Assembly: GCA_025350565.1 (NCBI GenBank)
Contig: JANXXO010000060.1
Span: 1-64,000, forward strand
DNA length: 64,000 bases
Direction: 5' to 3'
From: Acidimicrobiaceae bacterium
Lineage (GTDB): Bacteria > Actinomycetota > Acidimicrobiia > Acidimicrobiales > RAAP-2
Shown piece by piece: positions 36,477-46,845 of this stretch. The translations under genes were made by a program, and so were the position numbers. Below the pieces are notes generated by a model. It saw only the letters and a program-made list of their open reading frames with translations, was not told where the DNA came from and searched no databases. Positions within the stretch are counted from its first letter, which is position 1; the number at the start of each line of letters is the position of its first letter.

Positions 36477-36731
36477 TCAACTATCAGAGTGGAAGCGACG
36501 AAAGAGTTGCACCAGACCTTCGACCGTCTCGGGCGCAAGGTCGTCGGGCGACACGGTGCCACCGGCGGCGATGATCGCGCGCATCTGGTCGAGGTAGGCG
36601 TGGCAGGCGTCGCAGCGCGCGAGGTGCTTTTCCAGGCGTCGCCGGTCGCCTCGCGACAGCGTGTGGTCGAGATAGTCGTTGACCAGTTCGACGGCGTCGC
36701 GGCACACCAGTGCTGAAGGCATCAGCTTCAT
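36477..36731 (-). CDS. Zinc-binding anti-sigma factor (RsrA-like ZAS)
   Basis: An 84-residue protein with Cys10, His36, Cys40 and Cys43, the spacing of the ZAS zinc site in Streptomyces RsrA (Cys11, His37, Cys41, Cys44, from memory). In that family oxidation of the cysteines releases zinc and frees the sigma factor. Its start overlaps the sigma gene stop by 4 bp (ATGA), fitting translational coupling. A redox-sensing role is inferred from the Cys/His spacing and from the redoxin-TrxR gene directly downstream. Confidence 0.88.
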   Translation of the reverse strand: MKLMPSALVCRDAVELVNDYLDHTLSRGDRRRLEKHLARCDACHAYLDQMRAIIAAGGTVSPDDLAPETVEGLVQLFRRFHSDS

Positions 36732-37327
36732 GGTTTCGTTCCCTTCGCCGCCTCTTCGACGATGCTCCTGACTCGAGCGCGTCCTCGGTGCAAAATCACC
36801 CGCACGTTGGCCTCACTGAGCGTCAGCAGTTCGGCGACCTCCTGCGTTGTTAGTCCCTCGACGTCACGAAGCGTTACGACCGCGCGTTGGGGTTCACCGA
36901 GCGACCGGATGGCGCCGTGCACCTCGGCCACGAGGTGACTGCGATCGATCCGTGCGTCGACGGCGTCGGTGAAGGGTACGGGTGGTTCGCTCCAGAGGCC
37001 CCCCTGATCGAACCGGTGCGCCGAAACGCTCGGTCCGGACTCGTTGGTGTCCACGGGGATCGAGCGGTGTTCCTTGACGCCGAGGGTTCGCGCGCGGTTC
37101 ACGCAGATTCGAAGCAGCCACGTTTTGAACGAACTTCGACCTTCGAAGTGCTCCACGCCACGCATGACGGCGATCCAGGTCTCTTGGGCGACGTCCTGGG
37201 CACTGGCGCTCGAACCGACGTAGTAGCGAGCAATTTTCACCAGGGTCGAGTGGTAACGCTCCACCAGTTCGGTGAACGCCTGTTCGTCGCCACCGAGCAG
37301 TCTCGCCAAGAGCTCGGTGTCGTCCAC
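36728..37327 (-). CDS. ECF RNA polymerase sigma factor
   Basis: A 199-residue group IV sigma factor. Region 2 spans about residues 10-80 (FTELVERYHSTLVKIARYYVG, DVAQETWIAVMRGVEHFEGRSSFKTWLLRI). Region 4 spans about 135-190 (LGEPQRAVVTLRDVEGLTTQEVAELLTLSEANVRVILHRGR). The linker of about 45 residues is long. It is the first gene of the sigma / anti-sigma / mycoredoxin-TrxR operon and starts at GTG 37327. It may activate its own promoter, but I find no clear SigR-type GGAAT/GTT pair upstream. Confidence 0.93.
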   Translation of the reverse strand: MDDTELLARLLGGDEQAFTELVERYHSTLVKIARYYVGSSASAQDVAQETWIAVMRGVEHFEGRSSFKTWLLRICVNRARTLGVKEHRSIPVDTNESGPSVSAHRFDQGGLWSEPPVPFTDAVDARIDRSHLVAEVHGAIRSLGEPQRAVVTLRDVEGLTTQEVAELLTLSEANVRVILHRGRARVRSIVEEAAKGTKP

Positions 37328-37438
37328 GAGGTGAACAGTACCGTTCGCGCGAGGATCTTCGCGCAGATCGCGCTGCGCGACGTCGACGAACGCACGGTCG
37401 TCGACGCCATGGCACAGTGGTTTCGTGGTCGGTCTCCG

Positions 37439-37523
37439 CGGAGGGAGTGGGATTTGAACCCACGGTGGGCAAGCCCACGCCGGTTTTCAAGACCGGTACA
37501 TTCGGCCGCTCTGTCATCCCTCC
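37439..37523 (-). tRNA. tRNA-Ser (anticodon TGA)
   Basis: An 85-nt minus-strand cloverleaf: acceptor GGAGGGA/TCCCTCC with discriminator G, anticodon loop CTTGAAA, a long variable arm (GTGGGC TTG CCCAC) as expected for serine, and T loop TTCAAAT. CCA is not encoded. Confidence 0.95.
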
Positions 37524-37548
37524 GTCAACGATTCTAGTTGACGGCGTT

Positions 37549-39372
37549 TTACTTTTTCTTGTGGAGACGGTGACGGGCCGCGACGTCGAGGACGGCTTTT
37601 CGTAGCCGAACCGACTTCGGGGTGACTTCGACGGCTTCGTCGTCGGCGATGAACTCCAGCGCCTGTTCGAGCGAGAAGATCGTGGGGGGCGCGATGCGTT
37701 CGGTGTTGTCGGAGCCGGACGCGCGCATGTTGGTCAGTTTCTTTTCCTTGGTGGGATTGACGTTCATCTCGTCCGAGCGCGCATTTTCGCCCACGATCAT
37801 GCCTTCGTACACCTCAACCCCCGGACCCACGAAGAGCACGCCGCGCTGTTCGAGATCGAGCAACGCGTTGCCCGTCGTATCGCCGCGTCGGTCGGCGACG
37901 AGCACACCGTTCTGGCGCAGTCGAATGTCGCCGAACCACGCCGCGTAACCGTCGAAGTTGGAGTGCATGATGCCCGCACCCCTGGTCTCGGTCATGAACT
38001 CCGTTCGAATGCCCACCAGGCCCCGCGCCGGCATACGCCACTCGAGACGTACCCATCCGGTGCCGTGATTCACCATGTCGGTCATCGAACCTTTGCGCGT
38101 CGCGAGCAACGTGGTCACGTTGCCCACGAACTCTTCGGGTACGTCAATGGTGACGTGCTCGACGGGCTCGTGGACTTTGCCGTCCACGACACGAGTAACG
38201 ACCTGGGGCTTGCCCACGGTCAGTTCGAATCCCTCACGTCGCATGGTCTCGATCAGGACGGCGAGTTGGAGTTCGCCACGACCCTGCACTTCCCAGGCGT
38301 CGGGACGCTCGGTATTGAGCACGCGCAGCGCGACGTTACCCACGAGTTCGCGGTCGAGGCGGTCCTTCACCATGCGAGCGGTGAGCAGTTTTCCTTCCGT
38401 GCCGGCCAGAGGGGACGTGTTGATCCCGATAGTCATCGAAAGACTCGGCTCGTCGACGTGCAGTGGCTCCAGGGCAATGGGGTTGTCGGGGTCGGCCAAG
38501 GTCTCGCCAATGGTGATGTCTTCGAACCCGGCCACCGCGACGATGTCGCCCGGTCCGGCCGATTGGGCCGGCATTCGCTCGAGGGCTTCGGTGATGAATA
38601 GTTCGGTGATTTTGGCGTGTTCGATCGTGCCGTCGATGCGACACCACGCCACGCGTTGTCCGCGCTCGAGGTTGCCGTTGATGACGCGACAGAGCGCCAG
38701 TCGACCGAGGTAGGGCGACGCGTCCAGGTTGCAGACGAGCGCTTGGAGACCGTGACCCTCTTCGTACTCGGGCGCTGGGACGTAGTCGGCAATGGTCTGG
38801 AAGAGTGGCGTCAAGTCACCCGAGGTGTCGTTGACGTCGAGCGACGCCCAACCCTGACGGGCGCTCGCGTAGAGAATGGGAAAGGAGATCTGGTGCTCGT
38901 CGGCGTCGAGGTCGAGGAAGAGATTTTCGACCTCTTCGACGACCTCTTTGATGCGCGCGTCGGGCCGGTCGACCTTATTGATGACCAGCACCACGGGAAG
39001 GCGCTTCTCGAGGGTCTTTCGCAGCACGAAACGAGTCTGGGGCAAGGGCCCTTCGGCGGCGTCCACCAGCAAGATGACGGCGTCGACCATGGCCAGGCCG
39101 CGCTCCACTTCGCCACCGAAGTCGGCGTGACCGGGGGTGTCAATGATGTTGATGGTGAGGTCGTGCCACTTGACCGCGGTGTTCTTCGCGAGGATGGTGA
39201 TGCCCTTTTCGCGCTCGAGGTCGCCCGAGTCCATGACCCGGTCGGTCAACTCCTCGTGGGCCGTGAACGAGCCGGTTTGGCGCAGCATTTTGTCGACCAA
39301 GGTCGTTTTACCGTGGTCGACGTGGGCGATAATGGCGATGTTTCGAAGCGAAGTACGGATAGGCATGGCCAC
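37549..39372 (-). CDS. typA: Ribosome-associated GTPase TypA/BipA
   Basis: A translational GTPase involved in 50S assembly and stress adaptation. The 607-residue protein has the G motifs AHVDHGKTTL, the switch I segment DRVMDSGDLEREKGITI, DTPGHADFGGEVER and NKVDRPDAR. These are followed by an EF-Tu domain II, an EF-G-like domain (LETLRREGFEL-type segment) and the TypA-specific C-terminus rich in Lys/Arg (LRKAVLDVAARHRLHKKK). The family's usual length is about 610. The GTG at 39372 or ATG at 39366 may start it. Confidence 0.96.
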   Translation of the reverse strand: MAMPIRTSLRNIAIIAHVDHGKTTLVDKMLRQTGSFTAHEELTDRVMDSGDLEREKGITILAKNTAVKWHDLTINIIDTPGHADFGGEVERGLAMVDAVILLVDAAEGPLPQTRFVLRKTLEKRLPVVLVINKVDRPDARIKEVVEEVENLFLDLDADEHQISFPILYASARQGWASLDVNDTSGDLTPLFQTIADYVPAPEYEEGHGLQALVCNLDASPYLGRLALCRVINGNLERGQRVAWCRIDGTIEHAKITELFITEALERMPAQSAGPGDIVAVAGFEDITIGETLADPDNPIALEPLHVDEPSLSMTIGINTSPLAGTEGKLLTARMVKDRLDRELVGNVALRVLNTERPDAWEVQGRGELQLAVLIETMRREGFELTVGKPQVVTRVVDGKVHEPVEHVTIDVPEEFVGNVTTLLATRKGSMTDMVNHGTGWVRLEWRMPARGLVGIRTEFMTETRGAGIMHSNFDGYAAWFGDIRLRQNGVLVADRRGDTTGNALLDLEQRGVLFVGPGVEVYEGMIVGENARSDEMNVNPTKEKKLTNMRASGSDNTERIAPPTIFSLEQALEFIADDEAVEVTPKSVRLRKAVLDVAARHRLHKKK

Positions 39373-39405
39373 ACCACGCTACTAGGAACGACCAACTACC
39401 CCGGC

Positions 39406-40224
39406 CTAGGCCGCCAGCAACGTGCGCTGACGCTGTTGGGCGACGGCCGTTCGCACTAAAGCACGAGCTCCGGACCGCAGGTCATCCATGGTGCCGTCAA
39501 CGCTGAGACAGACTCCCGCTTCGGGCCAGAGGCCAATGAACCGGGCCGGCGCGATGCCGTCGTGGTGAGCCAGCGTCTCGATGGTGAGGTCAGCGCGCAG
39601 TCCCGGTCCGGCACTCTTGCCGGGCGTCCCGGCGCGCACCCGCACGACGATCCGCTCGTCGCCCTGAGTGAGCAGGAGGTCTCGACGGGCGCGAAGGGTC
39701 GTCCGGGCCGTCGCGACGTCGTAGTAGGCGTCCGCGGTGGCGACGGTGCAGGGCAGGGGCAGGGCTTGAGCGATCTCGTGAAGTTGCGTCGCCCAGGTGA
39801 CGGCCTCGGCGGTGACGAGTCCCAGTACCGGATGGGGTGACGAGGCCAGCCAGTAGGCCAGTGATCCCCCTCGGGCGTAGCCGGAGGCGGCGCGCAGCAA
39901 CTGGTCCGCTAGCTCATCGCGCACGGCGTCAATGATCGAGAGCGAACGCTGGCCTTTCATTCGTCGCAGGGCGCCGTTACCGAGCACCCGGCGCGACGTC
40001 GCGGGCGACCAACGAAACGTCGACGCCCCTCGCCCCGCCTGCTCCACGGACCAGGCGTCCAGCCGACGATGTCCCGGTGAGGCGACACCGCGAAACCGCG
40101 AGGTAAGGGATTTGCGGTGATCATCGGTGAGCTGGACGGGGCCGCCGGGGGCACTGTGCACGAGGTCGTGCAACTGTTCACTGGTGAGGCGACGGTGGTG
40201 CAGCGTGGTCACGTTGGTGGCCAC
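39406..40224 (-). CDS. Unrecognised protein, second gene of a two-gene pair
   Basis: A 272-residue soluble protein with no family I recognise with confidence. The N-terminal half is basic and helical (RRLDAWSVEQAGRGAST). The C-terminal half has TLRARRDLLLTQGDERIVVRVRAG, then ADLTIETLAHHDGIAPARFIGLWPE and LRSGARALVRTAV. This order (R-x-D-L strand, beta hairpin, helix, PxR strand, final helix) parallels the C-terminal half of the gene before it, which it overlaps by 16 bp. The two may be diverged paralogs with a restriction-endonuclease-like core. That is an inference. Confidence 0.6.
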   Translation of the reverse strand: MATNVTTLHHRRLTSEQLHDLVHSAPGGPVQLTDDHRKSLTSRFRGVASPGHRRLDAWSVEQAGRGASTFRWSPATSRRVLGNGALRRMKGQRSLSIIDAVRDELADQLLRAASGYARGGSLAYWLASSPHPVLGLVTAEAVTWATQLHEIAQALPLPCTVATADAYYDVATARTTLRARRDLLLTQGDERIVVRVRAGTPGKSAGPGLRADLTIETLAHHDGIAPARFIGLWPEAGVCLSVDGTMDDLRSGARALVRTAVAQQRQRTLLAA

Positions 40225-41006
40225 AGTGAGGCCACGGCCTCGAGCACGTCGTCGACACTTCGCGAGAGCAGTTCGTAGTCAACGTCACGCATCCACAGTT
40301 CACCCGTCGCCGTCGAGAACGTGCACGTGCGCAGCGGCATGGTGGAAGTCCGCAGAGTCTGCACGAGCGCGTGGAACCGCATGGTGCGTTCCGCCGCCTC
40401 GCCGAGGGGTGAGGTCGTGACGTCGAAGAGGGCGACCGAGGCGGTGTCACTGGTGGTCGATCCGATCATGAGGTCGACCACGTCACGCAGTACCACGCTG
40501 CCCCCCGCTAATCGTTGGCTCGCTCGCACGCCACTTCGAGGGAGCCAACCGGCCGGGATCGTCCCGAGCGCTCGCGCGAGCGCCACGCGGTGGGCGCCGA
40601 GGTCCGTGGCCAAACGCGCCCGCTCGTCGTCGTCCAGTCGGTCGAGCTGTTCCAGCAGTTCCGAGGTGTCGACTTCGCTGCGCCACGCCAGCACCGCATC
40701 GTCGAAGGCGTGATCGATGACGACGCCGACGCTCATGAGTCGAAGAATTTGACTGATGAGGACACCGCGCAACCGACCGTGACTCGACGTCGAAAACTCT
40801 GAGGTCTTCGGGCGAAGGTGCAGCGACGAGGGACGTACCACCACGGGCGTCGTCAGTTGCGTCGCACCAATGAGGTCGTAAAGGCCATCGTCCAAGGTGG
40901 CGCGCAGTCCGGCGCTCACCGTCGTGTCGTTGCGCGGTCGTCGGGTTCGGTCACCGCGCAGTGCGTCGACCACGCTACGCGGAGAGGAGTCGAGCAGTGT
41001 TGTCAT
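40209..41006 (-). CDS. Unrecognised protein, possible degenerate PD-(D/E)XK fold
   Basis: A 265-residue soluble protein from ATG 41006 (an upstream in-frame ATG lies at 41060). The C-terminal third reads VVLRDVVDLMIG ... VALFDVTTS ... RTMRFHALVQTLR, ending ELLSRSVDDVLEAVASL. This resembles RecB-type nuclease cores, where a DL/DV strand is followed by D-x-K and a helix; here the D-x-K lysine is replaced (FDVTT). Catalysis would be lost if the fold assignment is right. It overlaps its partner at 39406-40224, so the two are translationally coupled. Confidence 0.6.
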   Translation of the reverse strand: MTTLLDSSPRSVVDALRGDRTRRPRNDTTVSAGLRATLDDGLYDLIGATQLTTPVVVRPSSLHLRPKTSEFSTSSHGRLRGVLISQILRLMSVGVVIDHAFDDAVLAWRSEVDTSELLEQLDRLDDDERARLATDLGAHRVALARALGTIPAGWLPRSGVRASQRLAGGSVVLRDVVDLMIGSTTSDTASVALFDVTTSPLGEAAERTMRFHALVQTLRTSTMPLRTCTFSTATGELWMRDVDYELLSRSVDDVLEAVASLWPPT

Positions 41007-41052
41007 GGAGCAACTCTTGCGCACCCTTGTGACAGGTCCTAGCCTGCGAGGT

Positions 41053-41178
41053 GTGTTCACTGCCGTCTTTTCGGTCTTCGTCCTCGCCCTCGTGGTGCTC
41101 GTGGTGCTGACGATTCGTTGGGCCGTGCGCCGCGACCGCGCCGGGCGCGCGGCCTGGTTGGAGCGTAAGAAGCCCTAA
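41053..41178 (+). CDS. Small single-pass membrane protein
   Basis: From GTG 41053 the frame encodes 41 residues: a hydrophobic helix (VFSVFVLALVVLVVLTI) then a basic tail RWAVRRDRAGRAAWLERKKP. ATG 41005 would add 16 residues but would overlap the divergent start at 41006. The positive tail suggests the C-terminus faces the cytoplasm. No family recognised. Confidence 0.45.
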   Translation: MFTAVFSVFVLALVVLVVLTIRWAVRRDRAGRAAWLERKKP

Positions 41179-41474
41179 TCGATCTTCGGCTGCTGCAAGT
41201 CGCGCAGGGCGCGGTCCATGTCGGCGAGGGCGCGCTCGATAACCGCCAGACGGGCCGTGAGCGCCTCGTTCACCAACCGCTCGACACGGTCGTCGATCTT
41301 CTCGTCGACCCGGCGGTCCACCTGATCGCGTAGTCGCGAGTCGAGCGAGTCCACGAGGGGCTGGGTGAGGTTCTTCAGTCGACCTCGCAGATCCTGGATT
41401 TTTTCGCCGAAGGGATCAGAGGGGTTCGACGTGGTGTGGGCTTCAGAGTCAGTGGATTCGGTGTCGTCGGGCAT
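41175..41474 (-). CDS. Small acidic coiled-coil protein
   Basis: A 99-residue protein. The first 25 residues are acidic and disordered (Asp, Ser, Thr, Glu); residues about 25-95 form a long charged amphipathic helix (LRDQVDRRVDEKIDDRVERLVNEALTAR) with heptad spacing. No signal peptide. Function unknown. It overlaps the small membrane protein gene tail to tail by 4 bp. Confidence 0.65.
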   Translation of the reverse strand: MPDDTESTDSEAHTTSNPSDPFGEKIQDLRGRLKNLTQPLVDSLDSRLRDQVDRRVDEKIDDRVERLVNEALTARLAVIERALADMDRALRDLQQPKID

Positions 41475-41483
41475 AACGAGAGA

Positions 41484-43742
<2,259 letters not shown>

Positions 43743-43753
43743 TCGTGTCCTTC

Positions 43754-43770
43754 ATTGGGATAAACCCAAT
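43754..43770. repeat. Short inverted repeat upstream of the secreted Thr-rich protein
   Basis: ATTGGG-ATAAA-CCCAAT lies about 12 bp before the GTG start at 43742, inside the probable 5' leader. It could form a small hairpin or an operator. No T run accompanies it. Confidence 0.4.
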
Positions 43771-43851
43771 TCGTCGTGCACCTCCACCATGGAGAAGTCT
43801 AGGGGTGACGTTGCGGGCCGCTGGGTCAGCGAAGAAACGTTTGGAGCGCCT

Positions 43852-46233
43852 TTACTTTCGAGTGACCACGGCCCGTGGCGTCGACGCCGCTCCCGCGCCA
43901 TTCACGTTAAGGGCGCGCGCACTCACGCGATAGGTCTTCCCTCTCACCAGGCCACTCACTCGGATGGTCGTCGATCGACCCGGCAGTGCAAACCACTTCG
44001 CGCCACCAGTGACCGAGTACTGATAGGAGGTAATCGCGCTGCCCCCGTTACTCGACGGCGCCTTCACGCTCAACGTGAAGCCACTGACGATGCCCGTCAA
44101 CTTGGCGATCGCGGCCCTGCCCGGCACCGTTGAAGTCGTCTTCGAACTGGTCGTGAAGGAAATGGTCGACTTGAAGATCGATTGCGATTCATACGTGACC
44201 ACCACCGTGACCGGCGTCGCTTCGGTGGTGGAGAGAGTAAAGGTGGCCTGGCCGTTCACATCGCTCGACACGGTGTAGGCGGCGCCACCGTTGGTCGTCA
44301 CGCTCGAGCGGTCGTTATTGATCTCGACGCGTCCAAACGATCCGGTGCCGGTGCTGGTCGCCGCGACATTGACGAGGGCGTTGGGAATCGGGTTGCCATT
44401 GGTGTCGTGCAAGGTCGCCGTCACTGTGACCGGCGCGCCGTCCACGGGGGCGCTGGTCGACGAGACCGCGAAGGAACTCTTCGCCAGATCGAACTTCGGT
44501 GGACAGAGTCCAGCGATGAACGCCGCGCCGTTCGGACTGCCGAGACCCGAGGCTTTGTCATAGCCAACGCCGGCGCTGTAACCGCCGACGTTGTAGAGAT
44601 CATTGGAGCCCGTGGTGACGTCGACGAAGCCAGTACTGGCCATGGCGTAGAGCGAGGGATTAATGAATCCGAGTCGACTTGTGCCACAGGCCTGCGCCGA
44701 GACGGCGACCAACGCACTCATGAGGGGCGAACCAATGGACGTCCCGCCAATGGCATTCCAACCCTGCGGACACCCGCTGCGACAGGCCCCGGCGCTCGTG
44801 CCCGTGAAGTACTGGATGAACCCCGTTCCGGGGTCGGCGATCACCGAGAGGTCCGGAACCTGGCGCATCGACTCGCTGGTGGCGATGCCCGGCGCGTTCT
44901 GCCAGGTCGGACGCGACCACAGGCTCGAGGTGCCACCACCGCCGGCGCCACCAGAACCCGTACTCGTAGGGGTGAGCCAGACCGATTGGTTCAGGGGGTT
45001 GATGTTGTTGACCGTGAGGCCACCGACGCCAGTGACGTAGGGCTGGGAGGCGGGGTCGTCCACGGCGAGGGTATTGCTGTTGGTGACGCCGTTGCAGTCG
45101 GACGAACCGGCGTCGCCCGCGGCGGAGAGCACGGTCTGACCCTGAGCGGCCATTTGCTCAAAGATGGGCTGTTCGGCCGCCGGGTCGCCGCTGGGGTCGC
45201 TTTCGCACGTGCCCCACGACGTCGACACAATCGTGGCCTTGTTGTCGTCGGCGATTTGGGCGTAAACGTCAGTCGGCCCCGTGCTGTTGTTCGGTCCCTG
45301 ATAGACGTCGATCACGGCGCCCGGCGCCAGGGCCGTCGCCTGTTCGATGTCGAGGGTCGGTTCGTCGTCGAACGATCCGCTCGGTCCACCGTCGACCGAG
45401 ATGGGCGCGATGGTCGGACTGAGCGAGTAGCAGTCGAGATAGGTGGCGAGGTCCGACGGATCGTACGCGCTCAGTTCGTAGATCGCGATGGTCTGACCGA
45501 TGCCCGTGTTGCCGTGTGCCCAGGCAGTGTTGATGCCGTAGAGCTGCGCCTCTTGGGGAGCGGTGTAGCCGCCCAGCGAGTTGGGGACGTTCGACGTCTC
45601 ACCACCGTCACTCGCACAGGTCGACGGAACGGCCGCGTGAGCGGTCACTTTCGCTCGAGCGAGGTAGGTCGACGGCTGGACGACGGTCGAGAGCCCCGCG
45701 ATCCCCATGACGTTGCGAGCCAGGGACTGCGGCAACGTACCGCTGGCCACGAACTGCGCCGCGAACTGTCCGTTGGCCCGGCGCACGGTGGCGACCTTCG
45801 TCGCGAAGGCGTTCGCGATGTTCGTGGTAAGTCCTTTCACGTGCAGCAGCACGCGGCCCTTGCTCAACGAACCGACCGCGAGGCCGAACTGCGAAAAGTA
45901 GGAACGAACGGCCGCAACGGACGCCGTCGAGGCGCCGAAGCGCGCGGCGAACTGCTTCGTGGTGAGGAAATGATGAAAGTTCGGCGAGGCCGTATTGGAG
46001 AGGCTCGTGATGTACGCCGCCTCACCAGCGGCGTCGCGCGAATGGAGGGCCACGTTGAAGGTGGTGGTGATGGGGGCCGCGACGATGGTGTCGCCCGCCG
46101 GGATGGGCGCCGCACTCGCGACGACGACGCGCGGTTGGGTCGCCACGGCGGCGGAGGTCGGTAGGACGACTGCCAACATCGCCACGCAGAGCGTCAGCAC
46201 GGGCCAACGCACGCGGAGGGGGGAGCGTCGCAT
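43852..46233 (-). CDS. Secreted S53 family peptidase (sedolisin/kumamolisin)
   Basis: A 793-residue acid serine-carboxyl peptidase. It has a signal peptide (about 1-32), a pro-kumamolisin activation domain (about 40-190: FHHFLTTKQFAARFG) and a catalytic domain (about 215-565). The triad is visible: Glu and Asp in DDEPTLDIEQA, Ser in GGTSIGSPLMSA, with oxyanion Asp in SAAGDAGSSDC. The calcium-site region is DVTTGSNDLYN ... ASGLGSPNG. C-terminal parts are an invasin/Big-type domain (about 575-685) and a fibronectin III domain (about 700-790). Activity at acidic pH is typical of the family. Confidence 0.93.
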   Translation of the reverse strand: MRRSPLRVRWPVLTLCVAMLAVVLPTSAAVATQPRVVVASAAPIPAGDTIVAAPITTTFNVALHSRDAAGEAAYITSLSNTASPNFHHFLTTKQFAARFGASTASVAAVRSYFSQFGLAVGSLSKGRVLLHVKGLTTNIANAFATKVATVRRANGQFAAQFVASGTLPQSLARNVMGIAGLSTVVQPSTYLARAKVTAHAAVPSTCASDGGETSNVPNSLGGYTAPQEAQLYGINTAWAHGNTGIGQTIAIYELSAYDPSDLATYLDCYSLSPTIAPISVDGGPSGSFDDEPTLDIEQATALAPGAVIDVYQGPNNSTGPTDVYAQIADDNKATIVSTSWGTCESDPSGDPAAEQPIFEQMAAQGQTVLSAAGDAGSSDCNGVTNSNTLAVDDPASQPYVTGVGGLTVNNINPLNQSVWLTPTSTGSGGAGGGGTSSLWSRPTWQNAPGIATSESMRQVPDLSVIADPGTGFIQYFTGTSAGACRSGCPQGWNAIGGTSIGSPLMSALVAVSAQACGTSRLGFINPSLYAMASTGFVDVTTGSNDLYNVGGYSAGVGYDKASGLGSPNGAAFIAGLCPPKFDLAKSSFAVSSTSAPVDGAPVTVTATLHDTNGNPIPNALVNVAATSTGTGSFGRVEINNDRSSVTTNGGAAYTVSSDVNGQATFTLSTTEATPVTVVVTYESQSIFKSTISFTTSSKTTSTVPGRAAIAKLTGIVSGFTLSVKAPSSNGGSAITSYQYSVTGGAKWFALPGRSTTIRVSGLVRGKTYRVSARALNVNGAGAASTPRAVVTRK

Positions 46234-46306
46234 TGCTTCAGCCTACGAAGGTCGGAGTGCTTATTTCGGGGCAGGTCACAATGTTGTCGTCAACGTTAGA
46301 GAATTC

Positions 46307-46810
46307 TTAACTGCTCGGAGTACCCGAAGCCCGCGACCGAAGGGATAGATCTCCACATTCGCGACAAATGGCTTCGGGGATGACCCCGCGGCGGATCAGC
46401 CACCCGAAGATCGTGCACCCGAGGCAGTAGCCGAGGAATCCTTCGAGGAACGCGGCCGGTACGAGGAGCAAGAGGATCCATCGGGCGTCCGTCCAACCGG
46501 CGCTGAGCCAAACAATGGTGCTCACCGAGGTGAGGAATGCGCCGATGGCTTGGGCGAAACGCTTCGGGGGCCCGGGGACCAGACGGTGCCACGACCGCAG
46601 GCGTGGCGCGGCCACGCGGACGGCAAATTGGCCCAGGGGCGAGAACGTGGGTCCGGCGGCGACGCGAGCGAGGAACCCGTAGGTGAGGAGAATTAAGAGC
46701 CACGACCAGCCTGTCGCCAAGGCCACCACCGCCATCGTGAAGACCCCGAGGGCGACGGTGCGCGCGGCCGCGTCGTTCACGGGATTAGGGAAAGAGAGGA
46801 GTCTCTTCAT
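46307..46810 (-). CDS. DUF4395 membrane protein
   Basis: A 167-residue membrane protein with four predicted helices and the DUF4395 layout: FPNPVNDAAARTVA at the start, FAVRVAAPRLRSW in the loop, and YCLGCTIFGWLI near the end. The cysteine pair in the last helix and ICRECGD suggest thiol or sulfur chemistry. It lies 35 bp downstream of the TauE/SafE gene on the same strand. ATG 46810 is the start by fit to the family. Confidence 0.85.
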   Translation of the reverse strand: MKRLLSFPNPVNDAAARTVALGVFTMAVVALATGWSWLLILLTYGFLARVAAGPTFSPLGQFAVRVAAPRLRSWHRLVPGPPKRFAQAIGAFLTSVSTIVWLSAGWTDARWILLLLVPAAFLEGFLGYCLGCTIFGWLIRRGVIPEAICRECGDLSLRSRASGTPSS

Positions 46811-46845
46811 GCGACAAATCTTAGCGAAAAAGTCAAGAATTCGCA

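Noticed and set aside
37333-37346. GAAC-N6-GTTC before the ECF sigma gene as a second LexA box
   Set aside because: The actinobacterial LexA box needs a 4-bp centre (GAAC-N4-GTTC); spacing here is 6.
44182-46164. Long plus-strand open frame opposite the sedolisin gene (660 codons)
   Set aside because: It is Arg/Gly-rich with no recognisable domain, and the minus-strand S53 peptidase has all catalytic residues.
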